The notes under the pieces: model-generated
Told to the model about the DNA's origin: nothing
Seen by the model: the letters and a program-made list of their open reading frames with translations, nothing else
The model's database searches: none
Translations under genes and position numbers: made by a program
Part shown: positions 41,325 to 53,540 of the stretch, piece by piece
Numbering within the stretch: the first letter of the stretch is position 1
Layout: each line of letters begins with the position of its first letter
Assembly: GCA_025094145.1 (NCBI GenBank)
Contig: JALLLS010000056.1
Location: forward strand, 181,646-245,645
Reading direction: 5' to 3'
DNA length: 64,000 nt
Source: Spinellus fusiger
Lineage: Eukaryota > Mucoromycota > Mucoromycetes > Mucorales > Phycomycetaceae

Positions 41325-42733
41325 TACTTTCATCTGTTCTTATAGAACAATTGTGTTCTTTTTTATATTTATTAATTCATACTATAACAACAGTTTTGTA
41401 TTAAAAAGCTAGTCTTTCAAATAGACTTGTTATTTTACTACTTGGAAAAAGAAAAGATAAGAAAAAACAAAAATATTTTGGCATCTTTATGACCATGAAC
41501 ATCTACCCTATGACTTGTATCATATTCTTATTTTTTATTTACATCTTTATAAATACATATAAAAGGAGAGTCTGTTAGATTCATGTAGGAAACTGCATTA
41601 TTCAATTTGGTTATATAATTTATAGATTATTAGTCATTATTCTGGCACTAGTTTCACTTTTACTATGAGTAGCTATTGTTGAAGAGTAAACAAAAAATAA
41701 GGACACCGCTCCAAGTAATTAAAAGTGAACAGAAATAAAAGGGATAAAAAACAAAAGGGAATAGTAATGCTCCTAATGATTTGCCAGTCGATAATCTCAG
41801 TTAAAGAAATAGATTATTTTCATCGTCGACTTCTCATAGGACTAAAATTGTGTAATGTTTATAATCTATCCCTATCCTTGGATTATTTCTAAAATAGTAA
41901 TGTGTCTTTATAACAAACAAAACAATTATCAGTGCTAAGCGTATGTAAATTAGTTTGAATGCCATTTAATATTTACATGGTATATATGAATAAATAAAAG
42001 ACACTCTTTATACATTATGTATGTTTTGTTTCTATACTTACGAATAATTTAAATGAATTGAGTTAATTAGTAAACAGACCTTTAGTTCCAAGGCTAACCT
42101 AAAAGTGTCTTATAAATAGATGAAATAATATTTCTGCTGCATTCTTTCTTGTCCATGTTTGTAACAAAGCCCACAGACAAGCCGACAAACAAGTTTTACG
42201 TATATGTATTATCCCTAATCATAATATCCAATAAAATCTATATTACCCCTGATACTATCAAAACAACGTAGTTCAATAGAATACCACATACTGTGCAAAA
42301 CAGTGGATTTGTGTCGCTTAGCTTTGTCTCCATGAAATTTCATGCACTATAAGAACGATTTCCCGAACACAAAGTTTGGTTCTACAATCTTTCCAGGGGG
42401 AATTTTTGATGCCAAATCATCATCATTATCTCCAAGCATATTTACAAACCATACAATAGACAAGAAGAAGAAATCGATGACGAAAACTGCCAATAACGAA
42501 CACAATAAAATTTACATGTATAATCTTGGTAATCTTCAAACTAACCCTTTCAATATATAATCCTACTATTGTACAACAACAAGACTTAATCCAACTAACT
42601 TTTAATGATGCTTTAAGGTAACAATTCCTATATTGAACAGCAATTGAATAAACAAGAATGAACATAAAAGCAAAATAATCATATAGAGTTTGCTTAAGAA
42701 CATCAGGAACACAAATAGAAAGAGAGAGATAAA
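41325..42733. other. AT-rich intergenic
   Basis: No supported gene. A 72-codon frame at 42342-42560 partly overlaps the 3' flank of the LAS21 gene and has no recognisable domain. Confidence 0.5.
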
Positions 42734-45700
42734 TCAAGTTTCTACATGATCTGAGAAATCCACGTTTTCATGTTCTTGATGATGATCTATGTCTTCGTGC
42801 TCTTGATTATCATTTGTATCTTCGTACTCTTGGTAGTCGTCCATTTCTTCCTCTACTATCTCATCTTGTTGCCACCATTGCGACCATACGGCCACCATAA
42901 TACTTCCAATAAAAACTTGTATGAACCAGTGAGCTAATGCGGTCCATGCTATTTGGTAGAGGTACTTTGGTGAAAACACTGTCCAAATAAAGAGATGTTC
43001 ACGCAATATTGTAACAGAAACAGACAGGAAAGTCAAAAATATACCAAATGCTGCCGATAGAATGACATTATAATGCCACCATCGGCTTCTTGAAGTCTCA
43101 GTATGATCTTCCCCAGCGACAAGAGACCAGCCTGCCAATGTCCACCAGATACTTCCTGACCAATTCGAGCAAAAAGTAAGGAGGCCAATCAAGGTAGTAT
43201 TATAACTATCAACTCCAATATAAGCACTGCTCAGGTCGATAGAAGCAATTGAGTTGGAATGGCCCATTGTGAAGAATGCTGAGTGGATTTGGCAAAGGAT
43301 AATAACCCCTAAAAGCCAGATGGGTACAGGTGATGATATTGTTAATGCATATTGCCATTTTTTCATCAAGTAAAATTGAACAGCGTATATCGAAAGCAGG
43401 AATGCATTTTGGGAACGTGTGAGAAGAATAAAAATTGGTGTACAGGTGTACAGTAGGAGATAGAGAAGGGGAACCATGTGTTGTTCTAATCGTATCACGT
43501 ACATACATTAGTACTCTTTCTCTATTTAGTCCATCTTTATCATGTCCCTTACCTTGGGTTCTATTTAAGTTGAGAAGATTGGCATACTTATTGACATATA
43601 GAACAGCATTTAGCATTAGGAAAGTCGCACCTCCATAATTAAAGACAAGTCGACCCAATTCGACCTGATCCAGCTGTTGTATAACATCGAAACTTAAAAG
43701 ATCAGTATAGAGTGCTGGAATTTTCATTGTATCCTCTGCTCTCATTTTATAAGCCATGACCAGAAATGCAGTAAATGAACTAGCCAGGAAAAATACCGCT
43801 TTACACAATAATTGTATAATAGCAGCACTTCCGGAAGCATCTACTCTTTGTCTTTGGCCAATTGAAAAAACAGACCAGGAACTAAGCGAGACATAAAAGA
43901 CCAAGGAAAAAGCCAGATAGTGCCACTGATTAGATTGATTGGAGTCATGGCTCATCCAGTGATTCCATTCCATTGCAATGCGCATCAGTGGTAATTGTAA
44001 AAGAGAAAGAAGAGCTATTTTACATTGCTGAGTAAAAGGAATTCCTGTTGCACGAAAGCTATAGAAAGATAAGACAGATGTTCATAAATTATATTTACCT
44101 TTGAAGTGCCAATAAAACAAAGAGTGTCTGTGAGAAATAACTCCATACATATCTTTCTTCTTCCACAAAACTGCTTGAGAATAGACTTCCCACATAACCA
44201 CTCATAAAAATGGCAGTAAAAAATTTACTCTGTGACCAACTGTAGTGACTTGAAGCCATGCTTTCAAATGACATGTACCAGTAACACAGAACAAGGACAG
44301 AAAGTACCATCAAAGTAATACCTGATATCATCCAACTCAATGCATAATCGCTTGCAGTATTTACAAGCTGTGATTGTGCATATCTAATAAACTAATGAGT
44401 GTAAATTATAGTCTGGTGAGTATGTTATTTTCACCTTTCTATAAGCATGAATAGCATCTAATATCATGTCCGTGTCCAATTGATTTTCTATAGCTTTTTC
44501 ATGCAATGTAAATGCATAAGCATATCCCTCAACATCCTTGTCACTTGTATGACTGTGGTCCAAGGGCTCCTGTAGGTATCTGGATACTTCTGGTACTGTT
44601 TTGATTAGTAATTGTCCTAACTGATATGCATTGAGCTGAAGGGCACGAAGAACAGAGAGTCCTGTATCAATATTCGTGTTAATATACTGTATTGTGTTTA
44701 TAATGCATAACAGTATATTATGTTACCTTTTTCTTCTGTATAGAAATCAGTGATTAATTTTCCAAGATTGTTCTTTGGTATAGGAGCCCCGAAAAGAGAT
44801 GTCAAGGTAGGAACAATATCAATTTGATCAATAATAGGAAACCCATAGACATGAGGCTGATTCTCCTCTTGTTCTGTGTATCTTTTAGAAGAAAGACTCG
44901 TTTCAAACTTAGGGCTCATAAACACCAGTGCCTAAGTATTCCTGTTTTAATTATACACAGACGTTTACATATATTCGAATAGATTAGCAATACATTACTT
45001 ACCGCTGAGATTTCTTCTATAGATGATCCTCCATGATTACCAACCTAATTCATACTCAATACATGTGAGGAATATCAATTCACTTACTTCATTCATGCCA
45101 TGATCTCCACATACAACTATTAATGTTCCTTTTGCATTGGCATCTTCCAAGAAACGCAGTTTATCCTGTTCGTACACTATATGATATATCTCCTCAATAG
45201 CATGGTCCATTTCCTCTTGCTTTGGTATCATAAGCGGGCTATAATGCATTTATGTTAATATCTGATAGAAACTACAGTAAATATCTTCACCTTTTTGGTC
45301 CGCCAAGATGACCTACATGGTCTAATCCCAGGTAATGAAGAATAACAGTATCCCAGTCCTGGGTCAAAAGATCTGTTTGGATGTGACGAGTAACATTATA
45401 GTCTACTTGTACAGTGTCCTATATTCCATATCTCTTGATATTAAGAGTGGATCCAATTGTGTTTCTCATTCTCTCATTACCGATACATAGAAAGAAGTAG
45501 TTCCATCTTGCTTTGTGAACAATCCAGGAAACAGGCGAATCCAAGTATCATCACCAAAGAAATGGATTGTATTGTTTCGTGCATGTTTCAATTGATATAA
45601 CCAACTGTCCTGGTATTCAAGAGAAGAACTTGTATCAGACTCGGCAATATTGAGAATAGCATCCAAGAAACTTGGAATGGTGCCTAAATATATACTAATA

Positions 45701-46233
45701 AGAACAGGAAAATAAAAGCACAAGCTTGCCAGTAGTAAGTGCCTTTATTCTAGGCAATGTAACTGTAGGAGCAGTGGCTCTTGCAGTAAAAGGAAGAGCA
45801 GTTTTCTTTTCTATCAGACTTTTTTTGTGTGTGTCAATGATAATCATTTTCTCCATCTTCAAAAACCTTAAAAAACACACCTGTTGACAAACTTAAAGCC
45901 TGAGTTTTCTCCCAAGATAAAATCACTAAAGCAGTACAAGATAAAGTGTCCGTTATGAGTAAACAGAAGATAGGTTTGAAAAGATTATATCTCTTTTTTT
46001 ATTGTGTCCTACTTTCTAAGGGCATCAATAAGGACAAAGACGAGTCGGTCGAACTCTGGCTCAATAAAAGACGAAGAGGACTGATGAGGAGAAGATGGTG
46101 CAGTCTCAAAAGAAGCGTATCCAGCAAGTTGCTGCTTATAAGGAAAAAACCCTTTAGAGAACAATGATAGGCCAAGCAATTGAAGAACTCCCAGTGCAAA
46201 GAGTCCTAGCGACTGTTTGACTGCAGGCCTCAT
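42734..46233 (-). CDS. LAS21: GPI ethanolamine phosphate transferase 2 (LAS21/GPI7, PIG-G)
   Basis: ER multipass enzyme adding ethanolamine phosphate to the second mannose of GPI anchors. Exons: 46233-46013, 45925-45881, about 45850-45730, 45683-45481, 45418-45291, 45238-45088, 45044-45003, 44931-44727, 44661-44435, 44391-44099, 44058-43553 and 43485-42734. Motifs: FVLIDALRNDF (metal site), ALPFTARATAPTVTLPRIKA (nucleophile Thr region), FFGDDTWIRLFPGLF, LHYLGLDHVGHLGGP and VVCGDHGMNEVGNHGGSS. A long C-terminal membrane domain follows, with SIASIDLSSAYIGVDSYN. The tail is acidic (Gln-Glu-His repeats). The exon 2-exon 3 junction is unresolved: the obvious donor (45880) and acceptor (45867) leave only 14 nt. 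The intron 45729-45684 begins GCAAGC (GC-AG). Confidence 0.9.
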
Positions 46234-46355
46234 AGTAAGCTTGGAGAATACGTAGCGTGTCTTTCTACACTTCTTTTGTAGAGTGAGTTTATTGTGACTG
46301 TCCCATATTAACGGTCACAACCACTATAAGAAGTAAGAGTGCTGAGTCATTCTTA

Positions 46356-47744
46356 TACACCAGGAGATCTTTAGGATATAAAAAGAAATAGTCGAACTAC
46401 AATTGTTTAAAAATGACATCGATTTGAAAAGGAGCAAAAATAATTATGAATTCATGTTAGTTTTTAAACAAATAAAGATTATTATGTAGATTTAGCTGTA
46501 AATATCTGAATCCCAGAGGAAACCACTTTCGATGTGGCGATATATAATATGAATACGAATAAGAATATCTATTCTTTTCTACAAAGTGTAACTGGTTGGT
46601 GGCGACCATTTAATCCCTCTTCTGCAATTGTATAGATATTCTTTAATGCATTCACATCTCTTTTCTAAACAATTCTGCAACTTTGGTAAGCATGGATACT
46701 GTTGAAATTCACTAATACCTCGGTGAGGCTGTTTGTGTTATAAGTGTGGCAGATCTTGAGAACAAAAAATAAAAGAAAACAGAGTAACTGTTAAAAGAGC
46801 TTTTCATATTGGGTGAGAAGTCAATCACATTTACTCTCGATATTCTAGACTCATCAACATCAACCACAAGAAGATCTCCACCCTTTTGTCTCTTTTTTCA
46901 ATGATTGATATAGAATTCTTAGTAAATCAACACGATGGCCTTTAAACTTGGTAACATCTTTTCCTTTCATTCCTATGCCATAAGCAACGACTGGTAGTTT
47001 GGTAGGATCGTACTCCAATCTTTTTAGGTGCCAACACCCCTTTTCAATAATAAAACAGTAAAAATAATTAGTTCGAGATGTATTAATGTACTCTCTATGT
47101 GTGTATCGTATTACCCTTGCACTGGCACCTTCTTCTTGACTTTGTAACGGATTCACTGGGTTTATCAAAATAAAAGAATATAAAATAGAAACTGACTAAC
47201 ATGTCAGACATAATAAACATGCACAAACACTCACCAGATCACAACTGTTGGTTTATATGCCAGACAAGGGCAAACAAAATAAAGAGGATAGAAGTTATGA
47301 AGAACAACAGACAGTGTGGTTGGCAGGTATTAATATCTGAGCAGAAAAGAATAAACCGAATTTTCACAAGTCATTTGCTTAATCAGAACTACCAAAGCAA
47401 TGCAGACTACAACAACATTTTAGAAAGAAAAAGAATTGCTTAAAGAACAGTTGCTTAGTTACTCATTGTGATCAAATCGTATGTTGTGTTCCTGTTCATG
47501 TACCCTCTTTGATTTCCCTAGACTAGCCTTTGTATCTAATACTCTATTTTTTTTGTCCCTGATAGAGACCGAACAACTACGGATTCATCTCTCTAGTGGT
47601 CTTGTTGATAACCACAGTGCCTTTTATTACAGATACTTGCAAACCTTTGATTTTAAATATAGTTCCATAAAAAGCAAGAGATTTCTAGACGTAAAAGGAA
47701 GGAGATATCCCCGCCTAAAAGCCAGAAAAATCTCCTGGTGTGTA
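46356..47744. mobile_element. Element D: TA-flanked inverted-repeat element carrying a TnpB/Fanzor pseudogene
   Basis: About 1.39 kb. The left end is TA|CACCAGGAGATCTTTAGG from 46358. The right end is AAAAATCTCCTGGTGTG|TA ending at 47742. The right terminal 22 bp are the exact reverse complement of the left terminal 22 bp of element C, tying the TnpB-bearing and transposase-type elements to one end sequence. The interior matches element A over most of its length but retains an extra segment (about 46770-47360) that includes the middle part of the nuclease pseudogene. Confidence 0.8.
46560..47168 (-). pseudogene. TnpB/Fanzor-like nuclease, middle and C-terminal part, frameshifted
   Basis: On the minus strand 47168-46860 reads LPVVAYGIGMKGKDVTKF and LLRILYQSLKKETK, the helix pair before RuvC-II in Fanzor-type proteins. 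The next frame (about 46878-46831) gives GDLLVVDVDESRISRV, where the Glu would be the RuvC-II acid. A third piece (about 46760-46575) gives KICHTYNTNSL, QSCRIV, a stop in place of Trp, KRDVNALKNIYTIAEEG: zinc ribbon remnants and RuvC-III. At least one frameshift and one stop break it. The intact CQSCGIVWNRDVNASKNI in element A shows what this copy lost. The RuvC-I half was not found. Confidence 0.7.
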
Positions 47745-49426
47745 GCATAAATACTCACTGTGGTAGTTTAACGTGCAGTCTTCTTTAGTGACTGCTCTGG
47801 TAGTAGAGCAAGAACTAGATGACAATCTTTAGCAATTCTTATATTCTCTTTTAATCTGTATTTAATGTTTTGATTCTCTCCTGTCTTCCTCTCTCCTTCT
47901 GATAGTTTGTATGTTTAAATAAGACTTAAGTCACTGATTTTCATATATTTTTTATATATAAAACATTCTTAGCATAAAGAACTATACAGAAGAAATAGTA
48001 AGGATAAAAATCAAGAAAAATGACATTGTAAGCATATGTTTTCTTATAAGATGCAATACATTGAGCCCTATTTATGACAGCTTACTGTGAATGTGTAACT
48101 CTGTATCAACGAAATAAAATGTATTCAAAAAGATTATATATATTCTTTACGATTACTTTACAGAGAATGATTTCTATGATAAAGAGTAGTACATATCCAT
48201 CTATATATTTGAGCAGTGCTCAAAGGTATCAGTTAAGAATTCGTATCACAACATGCTTCAACTATAAATTGTTCTTTTGTACTTGGCCTACTACGCTTTA
48301 TGACATTCTCTACTCAAAATAACGACCCTCGTTGACGGTAGCATCATTCGGCTGGTTGATTCTCCCTTGTTAAAAACGTAGTCAGTGCCTCGTATGAGTC
48401 GATGTGATTGAATACGCACAGATCTTTTAAAGCCTAAGCTGCCTTGATGAGGCCTGAAATATATCAGAGATCTGCATATCTCAATACTTATGTCTACCTT
48501 TTCCCTCCCTTAAACACTTTAGGGCGACCATAATATTCAATTGAGGACTAGTATACAACTTTTTTTTTTTTTAAAAAAAAACTTTGAATTAAAAACATTC
48601 TACTGATCTCAAAATAGGTGATATAGAACTGATCAATGATTACTGAGGACTCTACTCTACTTTTAGTTTCATTGTAAATCGTCATACTGTCTCATATAAA
48701 TATACACTTAACTTTGGCGGCTCATTTTTGTTCATAGCTTCTAATGAGGAAAATGTATTTATCAAAAAAAAAAAACAGTGCACTATATCAACGATTGAGG
48801 TAATAAATAGAGATAAAAACTGATAAACTAAGCATAGTGAACATATTCAAAATAATCAAAAAGCTAAATAGAATATCAGAGAATAGTATACTATGCAATA
48901 TTTTGAATATGCAGCTATACACACAAGGGTGCCATAGGATAGTAAAAATATTTTATAAAAACTAGATAAAACAATAGTTAATGGTACAGCTATTAAGTGT
49001 AAAATATTTCAAATAATTATTTTCTCAAGCACTATAAAATTAGTTTATCTTTCATTGGTATTTTTCTAAACTTCAGCTTATAAATAGAATATCAAACCAC
49101 TCATGTAAAGAAATTAAATTAGTGAAAAGATTCCATGTTTCTCCTAGAAAAGCATTCTCAAGGCCCTGTACATTGCTCATGCTTGTAATTGATTATAGAT
49201 TGAATTCTCTTTATCCTTTGTATAAATGTGATTTTCGTTTTCTTTTCTCTTGCCTAGTAGATGCTTATTTCTATTATAATTTATGCACTGTTAAATTCAT
49301 AAATGCATATATTATATAAGGATATTTGATAAAGATAACTATTGTCTATCTTTATAATATCCTTAGTATGAAATGTAATAACAGAGAAAGCTTTTTATTT
49401 ACTCTACTTTTCATACATTTCCTGTT
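47745..49426. other. AT-rich intergenic
   Basis: No gene supported. A short, less AT-rich patch at about 48325-48500 (GACCCTCGTTGACGGTAGCA onward) stands out but folds into no tRNA I could recognise. Confidence 0.5.
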
Positions 49427-50791
49427 ATGTCTTTGCTTCGTATTTTTTCAAATATCAACACACTCACCTTTTATAAGCATTTACCTGACATAAAGTTCAT
49501 TGAAAACTATTTACAGGCCATAACTCTTCTACTTCCTGGTAAATTAGCCATACAGATTCTTAGCTAATACAAACCCAAGGTCTATTCAAAGATGTAGAAA
49601 TATACTCACAAACAAGTAACCACTATATAGATGTCCTATTACTGACAAGTCTCAATAGTTTACTCGATTCTTCGCTTACTTTCTCTTTATCATACTAAGC
49701 TACTGATCTCTACTGTCAGGGAAAGCTTGGATTCCATAAACAAATATAACTCTCCTTACTCTTTGTTCAACAGAAATATTAAGCAAATTTATGGCTTTCA
49801 TTGGACGACTCGTACACTTACACTTTTATTGAGTGTTATATCTTATACTGAAGTTGTCTTTGAGATGACCAGTTTAAAATACTGCTCAAAAAAGACACAC
49901 TCTCGGTATATAGTTGGTATCGAGAGTATCAAGTAAGAAAAAGATGTTAAATGAAACTTATTCTTCTCAATGATGCCACCATCAATACTATTAACACTAT
50001 GCTTCTTAGAACCTTTTTTCGATTCATTCTATTCTTCAAAACAAGGCAGCGAATGATACTGCATCCTCTTCATCTTTTGCGTAATGCTGACCCATTTACA
50101 TTGGAAATATCTTCACAAACAAATCAAGTTTTCTTTGATGAAAGAACAGGAGCCCCACCCACTGATAATCTCTTGATGCCTTTCAAGTCTTATCGAACTA
50201 CTTGCCCACGAGTAGGGTGGGCATGTATTTCGGAAATCATATGGATAGTAAGACCATTGGTCTACGGTAATTCATTTATGTAGTATTTTCTACTTAAAGA
50301 GAGATGGAGAAAAAGGAAGAAGAAAACCCTCTAAATTTTTCTTTTGTAGTTCTTTTGTTTATGAAAATAAAGCAAGACAAAAAAGACTTGCTTGATGAAA
50401 ACAAAAAAAGAATACGCAAATGGACACCATGGATAGTGTCGCTTAGTTTGGATTTATTAGCATATATGTTAATCCATATGCAGCCATTGACATCCCTAGA
50501 ACGTGATGAAAAACAACGAAGAAAATATCTCTTATTGTATTATCTCTTGAGAAATCCATTTTACGAGATGTTTACTCAGCATGGATTAAACTACTTTTAT
50601 TATCAAACAAAGAATCAGCCTATTGTTTGCCTTGTATCAGGTATATCTACACACAGACACGCGTACATATATACATACATATATATATATATTAAATATA
50701 TATATATTTATCTTACTATTTATTTACAGCTGCCATCTATGAGTACCAGCCTCTCTGGGAGAAATTCTATTTTTCTACAGCGGGATCTTGA
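49427..50791 (+). CDS. PEX16: Peroxisome biogenesis membrane protein PEX16
   Basis: Six exons: 49427-49538, 49580-49673, 49720-49932, 50010-50266, 50350-50640 and 50730-50791, giving 342 aa. Motifs: ENYLQAITLLLPGLFKD (PEX16 N-terminus), LTSLNSLLDSSL, TEVVFEM, CPRVGWACISEIIWIVRPLV, RKWTPWIVSLSLDLLA, SLERDEKQRRKYLLLYYLLR, NPFYEMFT, and the conserved C-terminus YEYQPLWEKFYFSTAGS. PEX16 inserts peroxisomal membrane proteins and acts with PEX3. All junctions are GT-AG with matching phase except intron 2 (49674-49719). There the reading phase is only satisfied by a GC-type donor; the branch-like TACTAAG and acceptor TGTCAG are clear. Confidence 0.87.
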
Positions 50792-51360
50792 GCTGTTCTG
50801 TGGTGCTATTGCTCTTTGTTGAAAAAAATAAAAGTCTTTAGGAATTAATTTCAACCAAAAAGAATATAAGCATGAGTATAGAAACATACAAACAAACAAT
50901 GCTTCACAATATCCAAGTAATAATGAAGTAATGAAATTAAACAGAGTTTGGCTTTATAATTTGCATGTAAATCTTGCCTTTTATAGAGCAGGCGTAGGCT
51001 TCAGCAGGCGTCGATATGTGCGTACATACCTGGTTATATTTTATTATAAGCACTAGGCTTTTCGATCATAACTAAGGCATTGCTTTTAATAACCCTATAT
51101 TCACCGATAATGAAGCACTGATCAACCTTGTTATACAAGCCTAATACATACTACAGTATAATAAGGACAATCCTATAGTATAGCCAAATCCAATGCGCTG
51201 GAATAGTATAATTCATTTTACTTTCATACCAACCTAGTTTCTTTCAAGGTTATATTGAAATAAATGTAGATTTGAATCTGAACAGCCTTTTTATAAAAGC
51301 CCATACCTTATTCTACAGGACAAACGTATTTTTGTTCCGTACTAGTGCCTGGTACCTATT
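50792..51360. other. Intergenic
   Basis: AT-rich 5' flank of the following secreted-protein gene; no gene recognised. Confidence 0.55.
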
Positions 51361-53308
51361 ATGCGTTATAGCAATCTCTTCAGTATATCTTTTGGTGTCT
51401 TTCTCTTGTCTGGATACTCAGTCTATGGCGAAGGTTCTGAAAAGAAGCACTACAAAGCCAAACCAGGCAGTATCATGGTAGGAGACTTTGGTGCCCTTGT
51501 ACCCGACGCTTCGGCAGAGCATCCTCTTGTTGTATCACGAGCAGAAGATCAGCCACTTTGCCATCCAACTATAACGATTCCTCCTTCGCGTGCTATCAAA
51601 ACATTGGAAGGCTATCAGTCTTATGTATTGACTAACGAGATCAGTAATCCCAAACACTTTATTTTGGATCATGCCAACCATATCTTGGTTGTATCTGGCA
51701 CAGATGCTCTCTATTCTATCCGAATGGATGAGTGTGGAAACACAAATATCAAGCTGATATTATCAAGCAATCAGTTGAATGGATTAAGCCTTGGCAATGG
51801 CTTGTCCCAGTATGGAAAAAAGATATATGTCTCTACTAGCAACTCTATATGGGAGTTTGATTATTCAGATGGACAGCACACTGAATTATCAAACGGCTTT
51901 ATAGTACTAGACAATATCAATCCCGATGATATTAATGCTCAGTTGGACATTGCCATTGATCCATTTGGAAATGCTTTTGTACCAAGATCTGTTCGCCAGG
52001 CCGATGAAAACACTGTGGCTGGCGATGCTATCATCAAGCGCTTCGACTTCCGTCATATTCCAAAAGATGGTTATGATTATGAAAGAGATGGAACGGTAAG
52101 TTATAAAGCAAAAATATACCAAAAATACTAACCCTTCATTTCTTACTTCCCCCCTTTTATTATTATAATATATATATAATAGGTGCATGCTTCTGGCACT
52201 AACAGTCGTGGTGCTATGGCCTTTGATGCTCAAGCTAGGCTTTGGGGTATAGAGTCAACATCCAATACGATTAGCCGAGATGATATGCAAGGAGGTACTG
52301 TGAACAAACAAAAACAAAACAAAAAGTAGATTATGTACTCAAGAAAACTTATACGAATTCTATGATTAGATATTTTCAATGGTGGTGTAGCCGAAGATAT
52401 CAACTTGTATGAGAATACTGGCTCATACTACGGTTTCCCATATTGCTTTACTGAATACAATCTTCAAAAATATACTGAGAAAGCTACTGGAAAAGGTTCA
52501 CAGTGGGTAAGGGTTTATTATTAAAGGAAAGAAGTAGAATAATTGTGATACTGATACATTTTATGATATTTCAATTCAGGGCAACCATCTTTATTCAAAC
52601 TCTACTGTAGACATGGATAAATACTGCCAAAACTCAAATGAAAACCATGGTCCATCTATCCCAATTCCTTCCAATGTCCATGCTTCTGGAATTCATTTCT
52701 ACATGGGCACATTTTGCTCTGTTGGCAATGCCGATACACAGGGCACGTCCGTGGGTTTGCCATGTAGTTGGACTGACACACCCATCGTTACCTACCATGG
52801 CATAGAGGGAGAGAGTGCAGGACATAATGTAGTCCATCTTCCTTTGAAAGATCTTGGACATCAGCCCCAATGGGATAAAATGGAAGAGGTACTCTTTGAA
52901 TCCAAAGAGCCTTGTACACCCCACGATCAGACTGCATGTATCAGTCCAGCAGGCTTAGGAATTGACTCATTTGGCCGGATGATTATTAGTAGTGACACCT
53001 CTGGAGAAATCTTTTTAATGCACAGAGTGTATAATTCTCACGCAGCAAAAGAGCTTACAGATAAGATGGATCGACAAGATGAAGGTTCAGATGATTCTTC
53101 TGACTACCAAGATGAGGAAGAAGAGAGTGCTGTAGAAGAAGAGATTGATCCTGATGAAGATTCTCAAGAAAACAACGAAGAAGAGGAAGGAGAGGAGGAG
53201 GAGGTAGAAGAAGTAGAAGTAGAAGATGCAGAGGAAGTAGAAGATGCAGAAGAAGTAGAAGATGCAGAAGATGCAGAAGAAGATGCAGAGACAGAATCAA
53301 ATTATTAA
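51361..53308 (+). CDS. Secreted sorbosone/glucose dehydrogenase-like beta-propeller protein with acidic tail
   Basis: Four exons: 51361-52095, 52183-52294, 52370-52506 and 52580-53308, giving 570 aa. A signal peptide is likely (hydrophobic LFSISFGVFLLSGYSVYG after the start). The body has propeller-like strands and motifs of fungal PQQ-type sorbosone dehydrogenase-like proteins: NPKHFILDHANHILVVSG, GNGLSQYGKKIYVSTSNSIW, AIDPFGNAFVPRS, AFDAQARLWGIES, YYGFPYCFTEYN, and PAGLGIDSFGRMIISSDTSG near the end. The last 60 residues are an Asp/Glu run with EVEDAEEVEDAEE-type internal repeats. Catalytic activity is not established: I cannot confirm the PQQ ligands. Other members are glycosylated extracellular proteins. 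Confidence 0.75.
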
Positions 53309-53540
53309 ATCGTAACAATAATTAATAATTCCAACCATAATAACAATAACAATAAATGCATGCCAGGGATTTTAACAATTGAATCCTTCACGTCTTTTAG
53401 ACTGTTAAAAAACATAAAAATCTTAAGAATATAGATATATTTTTCACCAACATGTTTTTATTTATTTATCATAGCTAGTCTTTATCCTTGGCTCTTTGCA
53501 TTTATTTAGTATACATATTTTCACAAGTATTTTATATTGA

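Noticed and set aside
42342..42560. 72-codon plus-strand frame
   Set aside because: No domain, in the AT-rich 3' flank of LAS21 and partly antisense to it.
48325..48500. Less AT-rich patch resembling a structured RNA
   Set aside because: No tRNA A/B boxes or cloverleaf and no 5S-like start could be found by eye.
53055..53318. Leucine-rich minus-strand reading frame
   Set aside because: It is the antisense of the acidic Asp/Glu repeat tail of the plus-strand gene.
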